Shown here piece by piece: positions 7,966-15,031 of a DNA stretch of 43,959 bases. The notes beneath the pieces are model-generated. The model worked only from the letters and a program-made list of their open reading frames with translations, was not told where the DNA came from and ran no database searches. The stretch covers positions 1-43,959 of IMG/VR virus record IMGVR_UViG_3300027852_000071, one strand, 5' to 3'. The number at the start of each line of letters is the position of its first letter. Positions within the stretch are counted from its first letter, which is position 1. The stretch is from a virus. Position numbers and translations under genes: made by a program.

Positions 7966-8427
7966 CTAAAAACAAATGTCATCAGAGAAATCGTCAAACC
8001 CCGCTGGCGCATTCTGTGCTGGGGCTTGGTGCTGTTGTGGCTGACCCGTGCCTAGCTCGCCTGCTGTTCTCTGCGGCAATGGTTGGCCCATAGTTTGCGC
8101 GACTGCTGGTGCTTCTTGTTGCTGCGCATTACCGGCAAACTTGATATCGACGATACGACACTTTAGCTTGTGCCCTTGAGTGCCGTCGTTTTTCTGGAAT
8201 GTCTCGACAAAAACATCATCTGCGCAGATCATAACCTTTGTGCCTTTGGTTAAATGCGATGACAATTTCTCAGCGCGATCACCCCACAACGAGGCATCTA
8301 GCCATTGTGTTTTTTTGTTGTTGCCATAGCCCACGCTGTACGCTAACGCCAAGTTGCACACTGCTTTGTTGCTAGGCGTGTAGTTTAGGGTAGCGTCCCT
8401 TCCAAGATTACATAGTTCAGTTAGCAT
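7966..8427 (-). CDS. ssb: Single-stranded DNA-binding protein
   Basis: A 153-aa OB-fold protein: N-terminal strands (LCNLGRDATLNYT), the conserved WLDASLWGDRAEKL segment, then a Gln/Ala/Pro-rich disordered linker from about residue 103 and an acidic tip DDFSDDICF, the place where bacterial SSBs bind partner proteins. It should coat phage replication and recombination intermediates. The start overlaps the upstream stop by one base, and an HNH gene follows directly. Confidence 0.9.
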   Translation of the reverse strand: MLTELCNLGRDATLNYTPSNKAVCNLALAYSVGYGNNKKTQWLDASLWGDRAEKLSSHLTKGTKVMICADDVFVETFQKNDGTQGHKLKCRIVDIKFAGNAQQQEAPAVAQTMGQPLPQRTAGELGTGQPQQHQAPAQNAPAGFDDFSDDICF

Positions 8428-8963
8428 TACTTACTCTCCTTCTCGCCTAGTATTTGATAGGCGGTTATGTGGTTTTTTAAAGACCACTCACACATTGGAT
8501 ATTTCCTCCATTTTCCATTAATCCTAACCCTAAACTCACACCCTTCCGGTATAGGGCACTCGCCGCCGAACCACGGCTGTGGAGGGTTTTCTATTACGCG
8601 GTAGTCTTTCCACTCCTCTTTTACTGTACTAAGCCCTGAGGTTAGCGAGTTAGAGCCATAAGGGAAAAAACGGCCTTTCCCGTCAGTATATCTCCGGCCC
8701 CTATGCTCAGCATTTGAATCCCAAACCTCACACAGTATGTCTTTAGGTAGTACAGGGCGTTTTTTGATGAGGTCATTAATACCGTCACCTTCACTATAAA
8801 ACCGCCCCTCTTCCGCAAACGACACCTCCTCCCATTCGTCATTCCTAAAACGCTCCCCGATTATTGGATAGATCTGCCCCGGATGGTAGGCTAGAATATT
8901 TACTTCTTCTCCAGCTTTATTCTTGCCCTCAAACTGCGCTTGTACTTCTTCTAGTGTTTTCAT
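8427..8963 (-). CDS. Hypothetical early protein, 178 aa
   Basis: Start placed at ATG 8963, preceded by CGGAG, the ribosome-binding sequence used repeatedly in this early region; a longer frame exists. The protein is acidic and Trp/Tyr-rich, with segments such as GRRYTDGKGRFFPYG and CEFRVRINGKWRKY. No catalytic motif recognised. It is directly upstream of and one base overlapping with ssb, so it may be co-translated with it. Confidence 0.6.
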   Translation of the reverse strand: MKTLEEVQAQFEGKNKAGEEVNILAYHPGQIYPIIGERFRNDEWEEVSFAEEGRFYSEGDGINDLIKKRPVLPKDILCEVWDSNAEHRGRRYTDGKGRFFPYGSNSLTSGLSTVKEEWKDYRVIENPPQPWFGGECPIPEGCEFRVRINGKWRKYPMCEWSLKNHITAYQILGEKESK

Positions 8964-8995
8964 GCTATCTCCGTTATTCAATATCCTCTTGCGCG

Positions 8996-9199
8996 CTATA
9001 TTACGTCCACTGGGCCTCGGTGATTAATGCTTGTTACCACTTCATCTGGGTAGCAAGTAAACATCTTCTCGGCCACTTCTTCTATTGACTTAGCCACCAC
9101 ACCAACACTGCGCGTTTGCCCATAACTGCCCACTCGCTTGTTTGTTGTGACCGTCCAATATTTGTCGCAATCACTATTAAACGCTGTTTTTAATGACAT
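8996..9199 (-). CDS. Hypothetical protein, 67 aa
   Basis: A 67-aa protein (MSLKTAFNSDCDKYWTVTT...) two bases downstream of the MazG-like gene stop. Mixed alpha/beta composition with VVAKSIEEVAEKMF in the centre. No family recognised. Close spacing on the upstream side indicates it belongs to the same transcript. Confidence 0.55.
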   Translation of the reverse strand: MSLKTAFNSDCDKYWTVTTNKRVGSYGQTRSVGVVAKSIEEVAEKMFTCYPDEVVTSINHRGPVDVI

Positions 9200-9201
9200 T
9201 G

Positions 9202-9609
9202 TTATTCCCCAATGTGCCCAAAACCACCATCGCCACGGGCTGTTTTATCAGCCCTATCTCGGGCTTGATCGTTGCTGTACTCGCCAGCCGGGTATCGTTT
9301 GTTTAGCTTTTTGATGTTTGCAGCTAAGGCTTGCTCTCTTGTTATTCCTAGCGAATTGCGCAAGCCCTGTGTGTAGAACTCAATATCCCCCAACTCTTCG
9401 ATGACGTTCTCAACATCAAGAGGCTTCCCGTAGAATACCCACTTCTTGATAGCATCTAGCAGCTCTCCAGCCTCACCACTTACACCAACCGCCATGTGCA
9501 TACAGTGTGCCTTCTTTGGCGATAGTTCCGCTATAATCTGCTTGCCAGGCTTTGATAGCGCGCCTACAAGCTCTGAATAATCTGTTTCGTCTGGGTAAAT
9601 TTCACTCAC
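9202..9609 (-). CDS. MazG-like nucleotide pyrophosphohydrolase
   Basis: A 135-aa all-helical protein with the MazG/dUTPase-like metal-binding motifs SGEAGELLDAIKK (EXXE) and ENVIEELGDIEFY (EXXD). Members hydrolyse nucleoside triphosphates or (p)ppGpp-related compounds; in phages they may clean the nucleotide pool or damp the stringent response. The start is a GTG whose first bases overlap the upstream stop (GTGA), so it is probably coupled to the 112-aa gene. A C-terminal tail of about 25 residues (DRADKTARGDGG) is extra to the core. Confidence 0.8.
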   Translation of the reverse strand: MSEIYPDETDYSELVGALSKPGKQIIAELSPKKAHCMHMAVGVSGEAGELLDAIKKWVFYGKPLDVENVIEELGDIEFYTQGLRNSLGITREQALAANIKKLNKRYPAGEYSNDQARDRADKTARGDGGFGHIGE

Positions 9610-9944
9610 TTGTCATATCCCTGCTTCATCGCCTTTTTGTCTGTCCACAGCCATAGTGCATAAGCTACTGTCGTTATTTTCTCCTCATGGGCTGGCGCAA
9701 AACTCGACAACCATGCTTTTATCGCTCGCGTTGCTTTTGTAACATCAACGCCTTTCGCAAACGCAGGCAGAGTGCCGCCGTTAAAAAACAGCTTGCTAGC
9801 CATGTCATCGAACTTATCAGGCACATCTGGCAAATTACTTCTTTTAAAATACGCATCCTGCCTTGCGCCAAACGCTATATCAACATCCAGAAACTCTGGT
9901 ACTGGGTAAAATACAAGATTGTTTATTTTCTTTTTAGGTGTCAT
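9606..9944 (-). CDS. Hypothetical early protein, 112 aa
   Basis: A 112-aa protein starting MTPKKKINNLVFYPVPEFLDVDIAFG with an aromatic-rich helical C-terminus (VAYALWLWTDKKAMKQGY). A CGGAG ribosome-binding site precedes the ATG. It overlaps the MazG-like gene by four bases, so the two are likely made together. I do not recognise the family, and nothing in it suggests an enzyme. Confidence 0.6.
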   Translation of the reverse strand: MTPKKKINNLVFYPVPEFLDVDIAFGARQDAYFKRSNLPDVPDKFDDMASKLFFNGGTLPAFAKGVDVTKATRAIKAWLSSFAPAHEEKITTVAYALWLWTDKKAMKQGYDK

Positions 9945-9968
9945 GTGATTATTCTCCGTTTTATCTTT

Positions 9969-10319
9969 CTATGTGATTTTATTTAACGCCATTGCCGCCT
10001 TTCTCTCTGCTGCCTCTCGCATTCTGGTCTCTTTGCGCTCTGACGGCGTGATTAAGCGCTTACCCTTAAAAGTGTGATCCCATAGTTCTTGAGGCGCCCA
10101 TCGTGACGGCATCATGTTGGGATGGTTTTTTATAGCCACCATCCCATCCTTACCCGGCCACAAATGATTGCCTGCCCTCTTTTCGCCACACTGTATGCCG
10201 TTGCGCACACCTGCCGCCACTTTCTTAAATCGAATCTTAATACCCTTCGATTGATCGTAAAGGCATTCGTACTTAGGGCAGTCGGGTATGGTGGCCCATG
10301 TTCCGGTTATGTCAGTCAT
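9969..10319 (-). CDS. Hypothetical early protein, 116 aa
   Basis: A 116-aa basic protein whose N-terminus (WATIPDCPKYECLYDQSKG) resembles the opening of NUMOD4-type modules seen beside HNH nucleases, followed by a charged helical C-terminus (SERKETRMREAAERKAAM). No HNH core is present, so it may be a degenerate or separate DNA-binding module. Its ATG overlaps the stop of the 54-aa gene upstream (ATGA). Confidence 0.5.
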   Translation of the reverse strand: MTDITGTWATIPDCPKYECLYDQSKGIKIRFKKVAAGVRNGIQCGEKRAGNHLWPGKDGMVAIKNHPNMMPSRWAPQELWDHTFKGKRLITPSERKETRMREAAERKAAMALNKIT

Positions 10320-10480
10320 TTAGCCTTCCTTGCTAGCCTTTCCTGCTTTCTGCGGTACTTGGCTAGGCATTCGTCAAGATGCGCCTTCTCGGCTGGCGTC
10401 ACGAACCTGCGCATAGGTGTTCGCCCCATAGCGGCCTCACGGTCGTATCTGTCTTTTTGGTAATCTGTGTTAGTCTTCAT
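10316..10480 (-). CDS. Small basic protein, 54 aa
   Basis: A 54-codon frame starting MKTNTDYQKDRYDREAAMG and ending in a highly basic helix (KYRRKQERLARKAK). Its stop overlaps the start of the 116-aa gene in an ATGA, supporting translation. Arg/Lys density suggests nucleic-acid binding. No family recognised. Confidence 0.65.
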   Translation of the reverse strand: MKTNTDYQKDRYDREAAMGRTPMRRFVTPAEKAHLDECLAKYRRKQERLARKAK

Positions 10481-10534
10481 CGCCCTGCCCGTTGTTTTTA
10501 TTTATTATGCCACACATGAGGACACAGACAAGGG

Positions 10535-11131
10535 TTAATTTATATTTGTTTCGCCTCTCTTTTTGGCCTGCCTTAACCGCTTCCTGAACACATCACGCAA
10601 CCGCCTTAGATATTCAACATCGTGCTTTACCGTCTGCCTTTGGGTATCAAGCCACTCGACTCTATCCGCCCCGATCTTCTCGATCAGCCGTGGCGTGTAG
10701 TTTTTTATATTCCCCGATAAGTGCGAGTTGCACACACTACATGATTTATGGCAGTTGAATAAATTAAACCTTGTGGCCGATGATGCCGCAACGCTACGCC
10801 AGTGTGAGCAATGCCACTGCCCGTGCCAGTTTGCGGGTTTATCGCACGATATACAGCCATCGTTTCGATCTCGATACCTTACCCATGCGTTTACTGCTGA
10901 TTGCGCCTCTGCCAACCACTTCGCCCGAGGCTTTACCCGCTCCCTATCCGTCTTGTGCTGCGCTCGCTTTTCCTTCTTGACCTTATTAGCCGCAGCTTGG
11001 GTTTTACGCTGTGACCGCCTGTTAGCGTACTCGATAGCGCAGTCGAAGGAATGAAAATTGCCCCTTGGGGTTCTAATCATATCGCCCTTCTCGAAGCGGT
11101 CTTTGCATCCGGTGCAGCGTCTAAGCGGCAT
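10535..11131 (-). CDS. ninG: NinG/Rap-like recombination protein
   Basis: A 198-aa protein with the NinG hallmarks: an N-terminal CX2C zinc motif (RRCTGCKDRFEKG) with a second Cys at about residue 31, a long basic helix (RSQRKTQAAANKVKKEKRAQ), and a C-terminal Cys/His region (CISCDKP, WHCSHW, NCHKSCSVCNSHLSGN). In lambda, NinG (Rap) is a structure-specific nuclease acting on branched recombination intermediates. It follows DUF1367 and a small gene, the order typical of lambdoid nin regions. Confidence 0.9.
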   Translation of the reverse strand: MPLRRCTGCKDRFEKGDMIRTPRGNFHSFDCAIEYANRRSQRKTQAAANKVKKEKRAQHKTDRERVKPRAKWLAEAQSAVNAWVRYRDRNDGCISCDKPANWHGQWHCSHWRSVAASSATRFNLFNCHKSCSVCNSHLSGNIKNYTPRLIEKIGADRVEWLDTQRQTVKHDVEYLRRLRDVFRKRLRQAKKRGETNIN

Positions 11132-11134
11132 TAT

Positions 11135-11395
11135 CTAACCCTTTGTATCAACATCAAAGCATATCTTCATAAATCTGCTAGCCGCATCATTCCCTATTTT
11201 ATGTGCCGCACTGTAGCTAACTTGAAACATTTTTTGACGGCGTTCATTATCCGCAAGAATCGCGTCATAACACGCCATTGCGATATTGCAGTGCCAGCCA
11301 TGCGCATAGCTTCCTTGCTCGCTAGGATTGTCGTCTATCATTGCCTGCTTAATGACTGCCATTGCTTTCTCTACTTCTGTTTTGTTATTGCTCAT
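11135..11395 (-). CDS. Hypothetical protein of nin-like region, 86 aa
   Basis: An 86-aa protein with the segment GSYAHGWHCNIAMACYDAI, a conserved-looking feature of small phage proteins encoded near nin-type genes. The rest is helical and polar. It ends three bases before ninG, and the DUF1367 gene lies just upstream. No function is known to me. Confidence 0.6.
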   Translation of the reverse strand: MSNNKTEVEKAMAVIKQAMIDDNPSEQGSYAHGWHCNIAMACYDAILADNERRQKMFQVSYSAAHKIGNDAASRFMKICFDVDTKG

Positions 11396-11414
11396 ACTGC
11401 CTCCGGGTAACTCA

Positions 11415-11852
11415 TCAGAAAAACCCTATCAATTGATTCTCTACATCAACGCCGCAATCCTTAAAGATCGTGCGCATTGCCGCCGCTATCAATGCTTGAT
11501 AACAGCCCTCAAATTCCTCTGGACTCATGTTTCCGTAAGCTAGTGACTGCGCCTCTATCCTGGTGTCGCCACTGATCGTGTAAAAAGTGTCGTAATACCC
11601 CGCTATTGCCGTAAGGTTCTTGCGGAATATCGTGAACTGCTTCGCTCTATTCGCAAATTCCATATCAGAACTCCAGTGTTCAAAACAGAATTCAAGGAAC
11701 GCAAACACTTTTCTACGAAACTGAGGATTTTGAACTAGCTTGATCTCTATCTCGTACTGCTCGTTATTCTTAAACCGCTCCAGTGCCGTGGCAGCTTCCT
11801 CGTTAGCTGGAGATAGCTGGCCGCCGTGGAATTTGAGCATTGTTATTTTCAT
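11415..11852 (-). CDS. DUF1367 family protein
   Basis: A 145-aa protein. The pattern LSPANEEAATALERF, then IEIKLVQNPQFRRKVFAFLEFCFEHW, is that of the DUF1367 family found next to ninG in many Siphoviridae. The biochemical role is not established; the location implies a link with recombination or replication. Residues of the central Arg/Phe stretch are intact and the length is normal for the family. Confidence 0.75.
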   Translation of the reverse strand: MKITMLKFHGGQLSPANEEAATALERFKNNEQYEIEIKLVQNPQFRRKVFAFLEFCFEHWSSDMEFANRAKQFTIFRKNLTAIAGYYDTFYTISGDTRIEAQSLAYGNMSPEEFEGCYQALIAAAMRTIFKDCGVDVENQLIGFF

Positions 11853-11882
11853 GGAAGGGTTTCTGCTGTTATGTGTGTTGGG

Positions 11883-12038
11883 TTAGTCAAGACTTTCACC
11901 GATATTATCTCCCCATAATACAAGGAATATTCCGACTGATACCCACCAGCTTGACCAAACCCCTATCATGACAAGACCGATCAAGCCCATAAAAACGCCT
12001 ATAATTGCTAGCAATGTTTGTTCTTTTTTTTCTTCCAT
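11883..12038 (-). CDS. Small membrane protein, 51 aa
   Basis: Start at ATG 12038, preceded by CGGAG; a longer frame reading from 12074 is less likely. Charged N-terminus (MEEKKEQ) followed by two hydrophobic segments (LLAIIGVFMGLIGLVMIG and WWVSVGIFLVLWG). Probably an inner-membrane hairpin protein. No family recognised. Confidence 0.6.
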   Translation of the reverse strand: MEEKKEQTLLAIIGVFMGLIGLVMIGVWSSWWVSVGIFLVLWGDNIGESLD

Positions 12039-12054
12039 CTTTCGCTCCGTATAG

Positions 12055-12246
12055 TTATGTGCGCAGAATATCATCGGGCTGCGTTATCTCAACACAATCG
12101 AGCACCGCGCTACCTGCAATCGACCTTGCCCAAACCATAGCGTCCTTAACTGTCATATCATCTTCAAATATAGCGGTTCTCTTAAACCTACCGCCTTCAA
12201 CAGTCGGCGCACAAAAAGTTGCTACTATCACTAATTTATTACGCAT
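12055..12246 (-). CDS. Hypothetical protein, 63 aa
   Basis: Start at ATG 12246, which overlaps the stop of the 32-aa membrane peptide gene (TAATG). The sequence opens MRNKLVIVATFCAPTVEGG and ends EITQPDDILRT, a short alpha/beta protein. Coupled translation with its neighbour is likely. Function unknown. Confidence 0.6.
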   Translation of the reverse strand: MRNKLVIVATFCAPTVEGGRFKRTAIFEDDMTVKDAMVWARSIAGSAVLDCVEITQPDDILRT

Positions 12247-12344
12247 TACACCCACCCCCAAATCAAATCAATCAATACCCACGGCCCGAATAGGCACAAT
12301 AGGAATACTATGCAGTGCTTTACTTCCTTGTATGTGTTTTCCAT
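12246..12344 (-). CDS. Very small membrane peptide, 32 aa
   Basis: A 32-codon frame (MENTYKEVKHCIVFLLCLFG...) beginning one base after the stop of the zinc-ribbon gene and ending in an overlap with the next ATG. One hydrophobic helix covers most of the C-terminal two thirds (IVFLLCLFGPWVLIDLIWGW). Packing on both sides supports it; the shortness keeps confidence moderate. Confidence 0.5.
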   Translation of the reverse strand: MENTYKEVKHCIVFLLCLFGPWVLIDLIWGWV

Positions 12345-12345
12345 T

Positions 12346-12597
12346 TTAATCAACCTGTATAAACCCTGCTGGCGTAAAAATAGCCTTCCATTCGTTGCCG
12401 CAATTACCGCATGATCTCTGCTCGCTTCCATCATTATTGCTAACGGTTTGGATGGTATTCCCTGCGCTTTCCCATTGCCTGCAAGCCGGGCAGCAAGAGT
12501 CGCAATTTCCTCCATCCATCCACGCGGCTTTCATTTTTCGCTCTGCAAATCTCTTAACCTTGCGCCAAAAAAACCACTTCTTCCATTTAAACCTCAT
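12346..12597 (-). CDS. Zinc-ribbon-like small protein, 83 aa
   Basis: An 83-aa protein with a basic amphipathic N-terminus (KWKKWFFWRKVKRFAERK) and six or more Cys in paired form (CDSCCPAC, then CGNCG), the layout of a small zinc ribbon. Such phage proteins may bind nucleic acid or a host protein. Start at ATG 12597 behind a GGGG ribosome-binding stretch. Confidence 0.6.
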   Translation of the reverse strand: MRFKWKKWFFWRKVKRFAERKMKAAWMDGGNCDSCCPACRQWESAGNTIQTVSNNDGSEQRSCGNCGNEWKAIFTPAGFIQVD

Positions 12598-12616
12598 TCC
12601 CCACCCCTCTCAATTA

Positions 12617-12847
12617 CTAAATATGTGCTCTGCATTCGTCAAGCTCCCAAGAATCTATCCCCTGATGAATGAAATCTGCAAAATAAACAACGCCATCGGT
12701 TGCCTCGATAAATCGCCAGCCATGAAACAGCTCGGCGGAAATCTTCCCCGGTACTTTTCTTGGGTATTCTATTTTGTTAGTCGCCAACCACCTTATCGCT
12801 TGGTCTCTGCCTACCATTAGTTTTTTGAACGCAATTATATTTGCCAT
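12617..12847 (-). CDS. Hypothetical protein, 76 aa
   Basis: A 76-aa protein from ATG 12847 (a GTG directly before it is an alternative). Opening MANIIAFKKLMVGRDQAIRW, central PRKVPGKISAELFHGWRF and an acidic end. The pattern is soluble alpha/beta. It sits in a run of small genes separated by GC-rich boundary sequences (GCCGGTAAT). Confidence 0.55.
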   Translation of the reverse strand: MANIIAFKKLMVGRDQAIRWLATNKIEYPRKVPGKISAELFHGWRFIEATDGVVYFADFIHQGIDSWELDECRAHI

Positions 12848-12892
12848 CACCCATCTCCCCTCTCAATTACCGGCATAGCGCCGGTCTATTTG

Positions 12893-13120
12893 TTAAATGT
12901 CGCATCCGAGAAGTCCGCGCAATCTTTGCTGTATATCCTGCCTTCCATACTTCTGCCCATCCTCGTAAACCTGTTTTATAACTACATCCAATATTGCATC
13001 GGCATCCATTCTCGTTGCTGAAAAATCGAAATGGAATCCGCTATGCTCGACATTGCTAATCTCATGGCAAATCTCAAACCCCATTCCTTCCAAAAACTCA
13101 GCCTTCTCAATTAAATCCAT
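12893..13120 (-). CDS. Hypothetical protein, 75 aa
   Basis: A 75-aa acidic protein (MDLIEKAEFLEGMGFEICHE...) ending RQDIQQRLRGLLGCDI. Predicted alpha/beta, soluble. The stop codon lies within a short boundary element (TTTAACAAATAG followed by GGCGCTATGCC) that is echoed in neighbouring gene ends. No family recognised. Confidence 0.55.
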   Translation of the reverse strand: MDLIEKAEFLEGMGFEICHEISNVEHSGFHFDFSATRMDADAILDVVIKQVYEDGQKYGRQDIQQRLRGLLGCDI

Positions 13121-13121
13121 A

Positions 13122-13430
13122 CTATTCTCCTCTCCCGATTACCGGCTGGACGCCGCCGATCTCTTTGTTATGTGCAAACATATTTATTGCCCACGCCATT
13201 AATCCGCGCTTTCTGTTGCCACCGTTTATTCGTATTAGCCTGCTCAATAGGCAGTATTGACCCGCATCGCCATCATTAACGAAGTCGCCATCATTAACGA
13301 AGTCGCCATTCGGCAACCTACAAAGACCTAGCAGATGTAGCCTAATGCCAGAGTCATGGACATAAACAGCTCCTCCAACGCGCTTCCATCCTGGGCCAGG
13401 GCGCATAACTAACCGATTAGACATTTTCAT
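13122..13430 (-). CDS. Hypothetical protein with internal duplication, 102 aa
   Basis: A 102-aa basic protein from ATG 13430, with GGAGAG eight bases upstream. Opening MKMSNRLVMRPGPGWKRVGG suggests a small beta-barrel. Residues about 42-54 contain an exact duplication (GDFVND twice) caused by an 18-bp tandem repeat at 13268-13303, so copy number may vary in frame. The C-terminus is encoded by a boundary-type sequence shared with neighbouring intergenic regions. Confidence 0.55.
   Translation of the reverse strand: MKMSNRLVMRPGPGWKRVGGAVYVHDSGIRLHLLGLCRLPNGDFVNDGDFVNDGDAGQYCLLSRLIRINGGNRKRGLMAWAINMFAHNKEIGGVQPVIGRGE
13268..13303. repeat. Two exact 18-bp tandem repeats inside a small gene
   Basis: Two perfect copies of an 18-bp unit with a partial third copy, inside the 102-aa gene. 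The unit length keeps the reading frame. Probably replication slippage; could expand or contract without destroying the gene. Confidence 0.9.
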
Positions 13431-13590
13431 CGCTATCTCTCCTGGTTACCGGCATGGCCTCTTGCTCCGCAATACAATCCGAATAATTGCATCCAATTTC
13501 TCTAATCGCATCTAATAGCGTCGGGTATGCCATGGTATCCCAACATCCAGGGTAGTGTATTGCGTCGGCGATTAACTCAATATCAGCCAT
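13417..13590 (-). CDS. Hypothetical protein, 57 aa
   Basis: Start at ATG 13590, inside the last codons of the P-like gene and preceded by GGGAAAG. The product (MADIELIADAIHYPGCWDTM...) is acidic and helical, ending TRRDSDENV. It overlaps the next gene by 14 bases. Overlap at both ends suggests coupled translation. Function unknown. Confidence 0.55.
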   Translation of the reverse strand: MADIELIADAIHYPGCWDTMAYPTLLDAIREIGCNYSDCIAEQEAMPVTRRDSDENV

Positions 13591-14125
13591 CTTTCCCATC
13601 CCTCCTGTCAATTGTCGACCTTGATACAAGCTCTGACTCTACCGCTGTTGTGTCTATGCGTTTTGGTTTTGGTGCAGCTGGCTCTAAGCCTGTATTAGCT
13701 CGCATGGCTGCGAATAGACTTAATGCCTCGCCCTTGTCCATTCTCCTGCCCTCTGGGGCTGGTAGGGCCTTGTGCGCGGCTGTAGACCTATTGGCATCCA
13801 TAACTGCGGCAATACAAACATCAATATCGAGCTTTAAGTAATTACTGTCGAGGTTGTGTTTCATTTCGCGGATAAAATCTATCCCTTTATCAATTTGCTC
13901 CTTGCTGTACCCGTCGAGGTATTTGGCGCTTCCCGCCTTAATCATATCTTCGCGCCGATCAGTAGCGCCAATGGTCAAGCCATACTTGTCGGTGTAAATC
14001 ATCTTTAGCCAAGCAAAGAAGTAATTAACCGGCTTCGAGTGATTAAAAGTCTGTGTCGATGTTGAATGACCGCTCGTCCCCTGCTTCAGTGCGCTGCTGA
14101 TAAGCTGATTTAGATTGTTGTCCAT
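13583..14125 (-). CDS. Lambda P-like helicase loader
   Basis: A 180-aa protein in the place expected for a helicase loader. The C-terminal segment LPAPEGRRMDKGEALSLFAAMRANTGL aligns in spacing with the end of lambda P (LP, GR, A-rich helix, then GL). The N-terminal half has FFAWLKMIYTDKYGLTIG, typical of P/gp14-type replication proteins. Its ATG lies 83 bases inside the O-like gene, in another frame, with GGAG seven bases upstream, so the overlap seems real. It would bring host DnaB to the origin; no phage helicase is encoded. Confidence 0.65.
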   Translation of the reverse strand: MDNNLNQLISSALKQGTSGHSTSTQTFNHSKPVNYFFAWLKMIYTDKYGLTIGATDRREDMIKAGSAKYLDGYSKEQIDKGIDFIREMKHNLDSNYLKLDIDVCIAAVMDANRSTAAHKALPAPEGRRMDKGEALSLFAAMRANTGLEPAAPKPKRIDTTAVESELVSRSTIDRRDGKDG

Positions 14126-14819
14126 TTTGCTGCTCCAGATTTATTGGCTGGCCAAGCTGGCCGAAATACTGGTTGAACTTTTCTGAGTTGAATAGTGTTG
14201 CTGGTCTTAGATACTTCCTGCAATCATGACCTTCTGGCCACTCGATACACTTGTAATCAACAACAGCTTTTATTTCATCAACAGTCCTTCCTTCGTTGAT
14301 CCTGGCTCTAATCAGCTTACCGTTCGATTCGACGCTCTGGTAGTTACTTCCTGTTTTGAAATTAAGGTAATTGATTACATCACCAACAGCGTCGAGCTTG
14401 CTCGGCAAAGGCTCTACCTCTGCTCTGCTCTCCTCTCCCTCTCCCTCTCCCTCTCCCTCTGGTATAGCATCTTGCTCCGAAGTCTGTAGCGCCTTGCTAG
14501 CATCATGCTCCACACTTGGTAGCGGTTGATTTAATTGAAGAAATCCAGATTTAACAAGGGCATCTACATCGACCTTTGAATTTGCCCCTATTTTGCGCCC
14601 AATCCACTTAGGATCAGGATTGATTTTATTGCCGGTGCGACTTGCTAACAACCAGATACAAAGCAGGTGCGCTTTGCTAGCATCATGCAAGCGCTCGAAC
14701 TCATAGTTTTCTAACAGCTCATTTTGCAGTTTAATCCACGGCGGGGATCGGTCTTTATAGTGCTGCATTTCATCCCAGTTAGGGATGCTTAGAAATGGTT
14801 TTGTATCTTGATCTTGCAT
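14043..14819 (-). CDS. O-like replication initiator with phage conserved C-terminal domain
   Basis: A 258-aa protein from ATG 14819, behind AAGAGG. The N-terminal part (SPPWIKLQNELLENYEFERL, GRKIGANSKVDVDALVKSGFL) looks like a winged-helix DNA-binding domain of DnaD/O-type replication proteins. A Gly-Glu run encoded by four GAGGGA hexamers links to the C-terminal domain (VINYLNFKTGSNYQ, LIRARINEG, CRKYLRPATLF), the Phg_2220_C pattern. It overlaps the P-like gene. In lambda the origin lies inside O; a 17-base motif with core GCTAGCATCATGC occurs twice here (around 14495 and 14675) and could be iteron-like. The ribosome-binding site appears sequestered (see 14827-14920). Confidence 0.75.
   Translation of the reverse strand: MQDQDTKPFLSIPNWDEMQHYKDRSPPWIKLQNELLENYEFERLHDASKAHLLCIWLLASRTGNKINPDPKWIGRKIGANSKVDVDALVKSGFLQLNQPLPSVEHDASKALQTSEQDAIPEGEGEGEGEESRAEVEPLPSKLDAVGDVINYLNFKTGSNYQSVESNGKLIRARINEGRTVDEIKAVVDYKCIEWPEGHDCRKYLRPATLFNSEKFNQYFGQLGQPINLEQQNGQQSKSAYQQRTEAGDERSFNIDTDF
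14436..14459. repeat. Four GAGGGA hexamers in the O-like gene
   Basis: On the minus strand GAGGGA is repeated four times, encoding the Gly-Glu linker of the O-like protein. Hexamer changes would keep frame and alter linker length only. Confidence 0.9.
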
Positions 14820-14826
14820 AAATAAA

Positions 14827-14920
14827 CCTCTTAAAAAGCGACACCCCGCGTGACACCCGTACATAAGGGGATAGCTTTGATAGCTGGAACAAACGGCGCT
14901 GGATGCCGCTATTTAAGAGG
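14827..14920 (-). promoter_or_regulatory. Inverted repeat that can sequester the O-gene ribosome-binding site
   Basis: Arms 14827-14840 and 14907-14920 are complementary at 13 of 14 positions. On the minus-strand mRNA the distal arm contains AAGAGG, the ribosome-binding site of the O-like gene at 14819; the proximal arm contains the stop codon of the 40-codon leader ORF. A ribosome terminating there would keep the arms apart, so leader translation should expose the site. The inverted repeat is directly visible; the coupling role is inferred. An origin-related role is also possible. Confidence 0.5.
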
Positions 14921-15031
14921 TCTTTCAACCCCTATTGTTTTCATTAACGCCACGTGTCGAGTGGCGGCGTTACGATCAACGCGAATTAAACAATACCCCA
15001 GCTTCCTTGCCAGGTCAAATGCTAATCCCAT
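14909..15031 (-). CDS. Leader ORF upstream of the O-like gene, 40 aa
   Basis: A 40-codon frame (MGLAFDLARKLGYCLIRVD..., ending VERPLK) whose ATG overlaps the end of the 98-aa gene and whose stop lies within the proximal arm of the inverted repeat before the O-like gene. The codons look protein-like and the frame fills the otherwise empty gap. It may be a functional small protein, a leader peptide for translational coupling, or both. The ribosome-binding site is weak, so reinitiation after the upstream gene is likely. Confidence 0.5.
   Translation of the reverse strand: MGLAFDLARKLGYCLIRVDRNAATRHVALMKTIGVERPLK

Noticed and set aside
14820-14864. Longer O-like protein starting at ATG 14864
   Set aside because: In frame, but the start lies inside the inverted repeat without a ribosome-binding site, while ATG 14819 has AAGAGG at good spacing.
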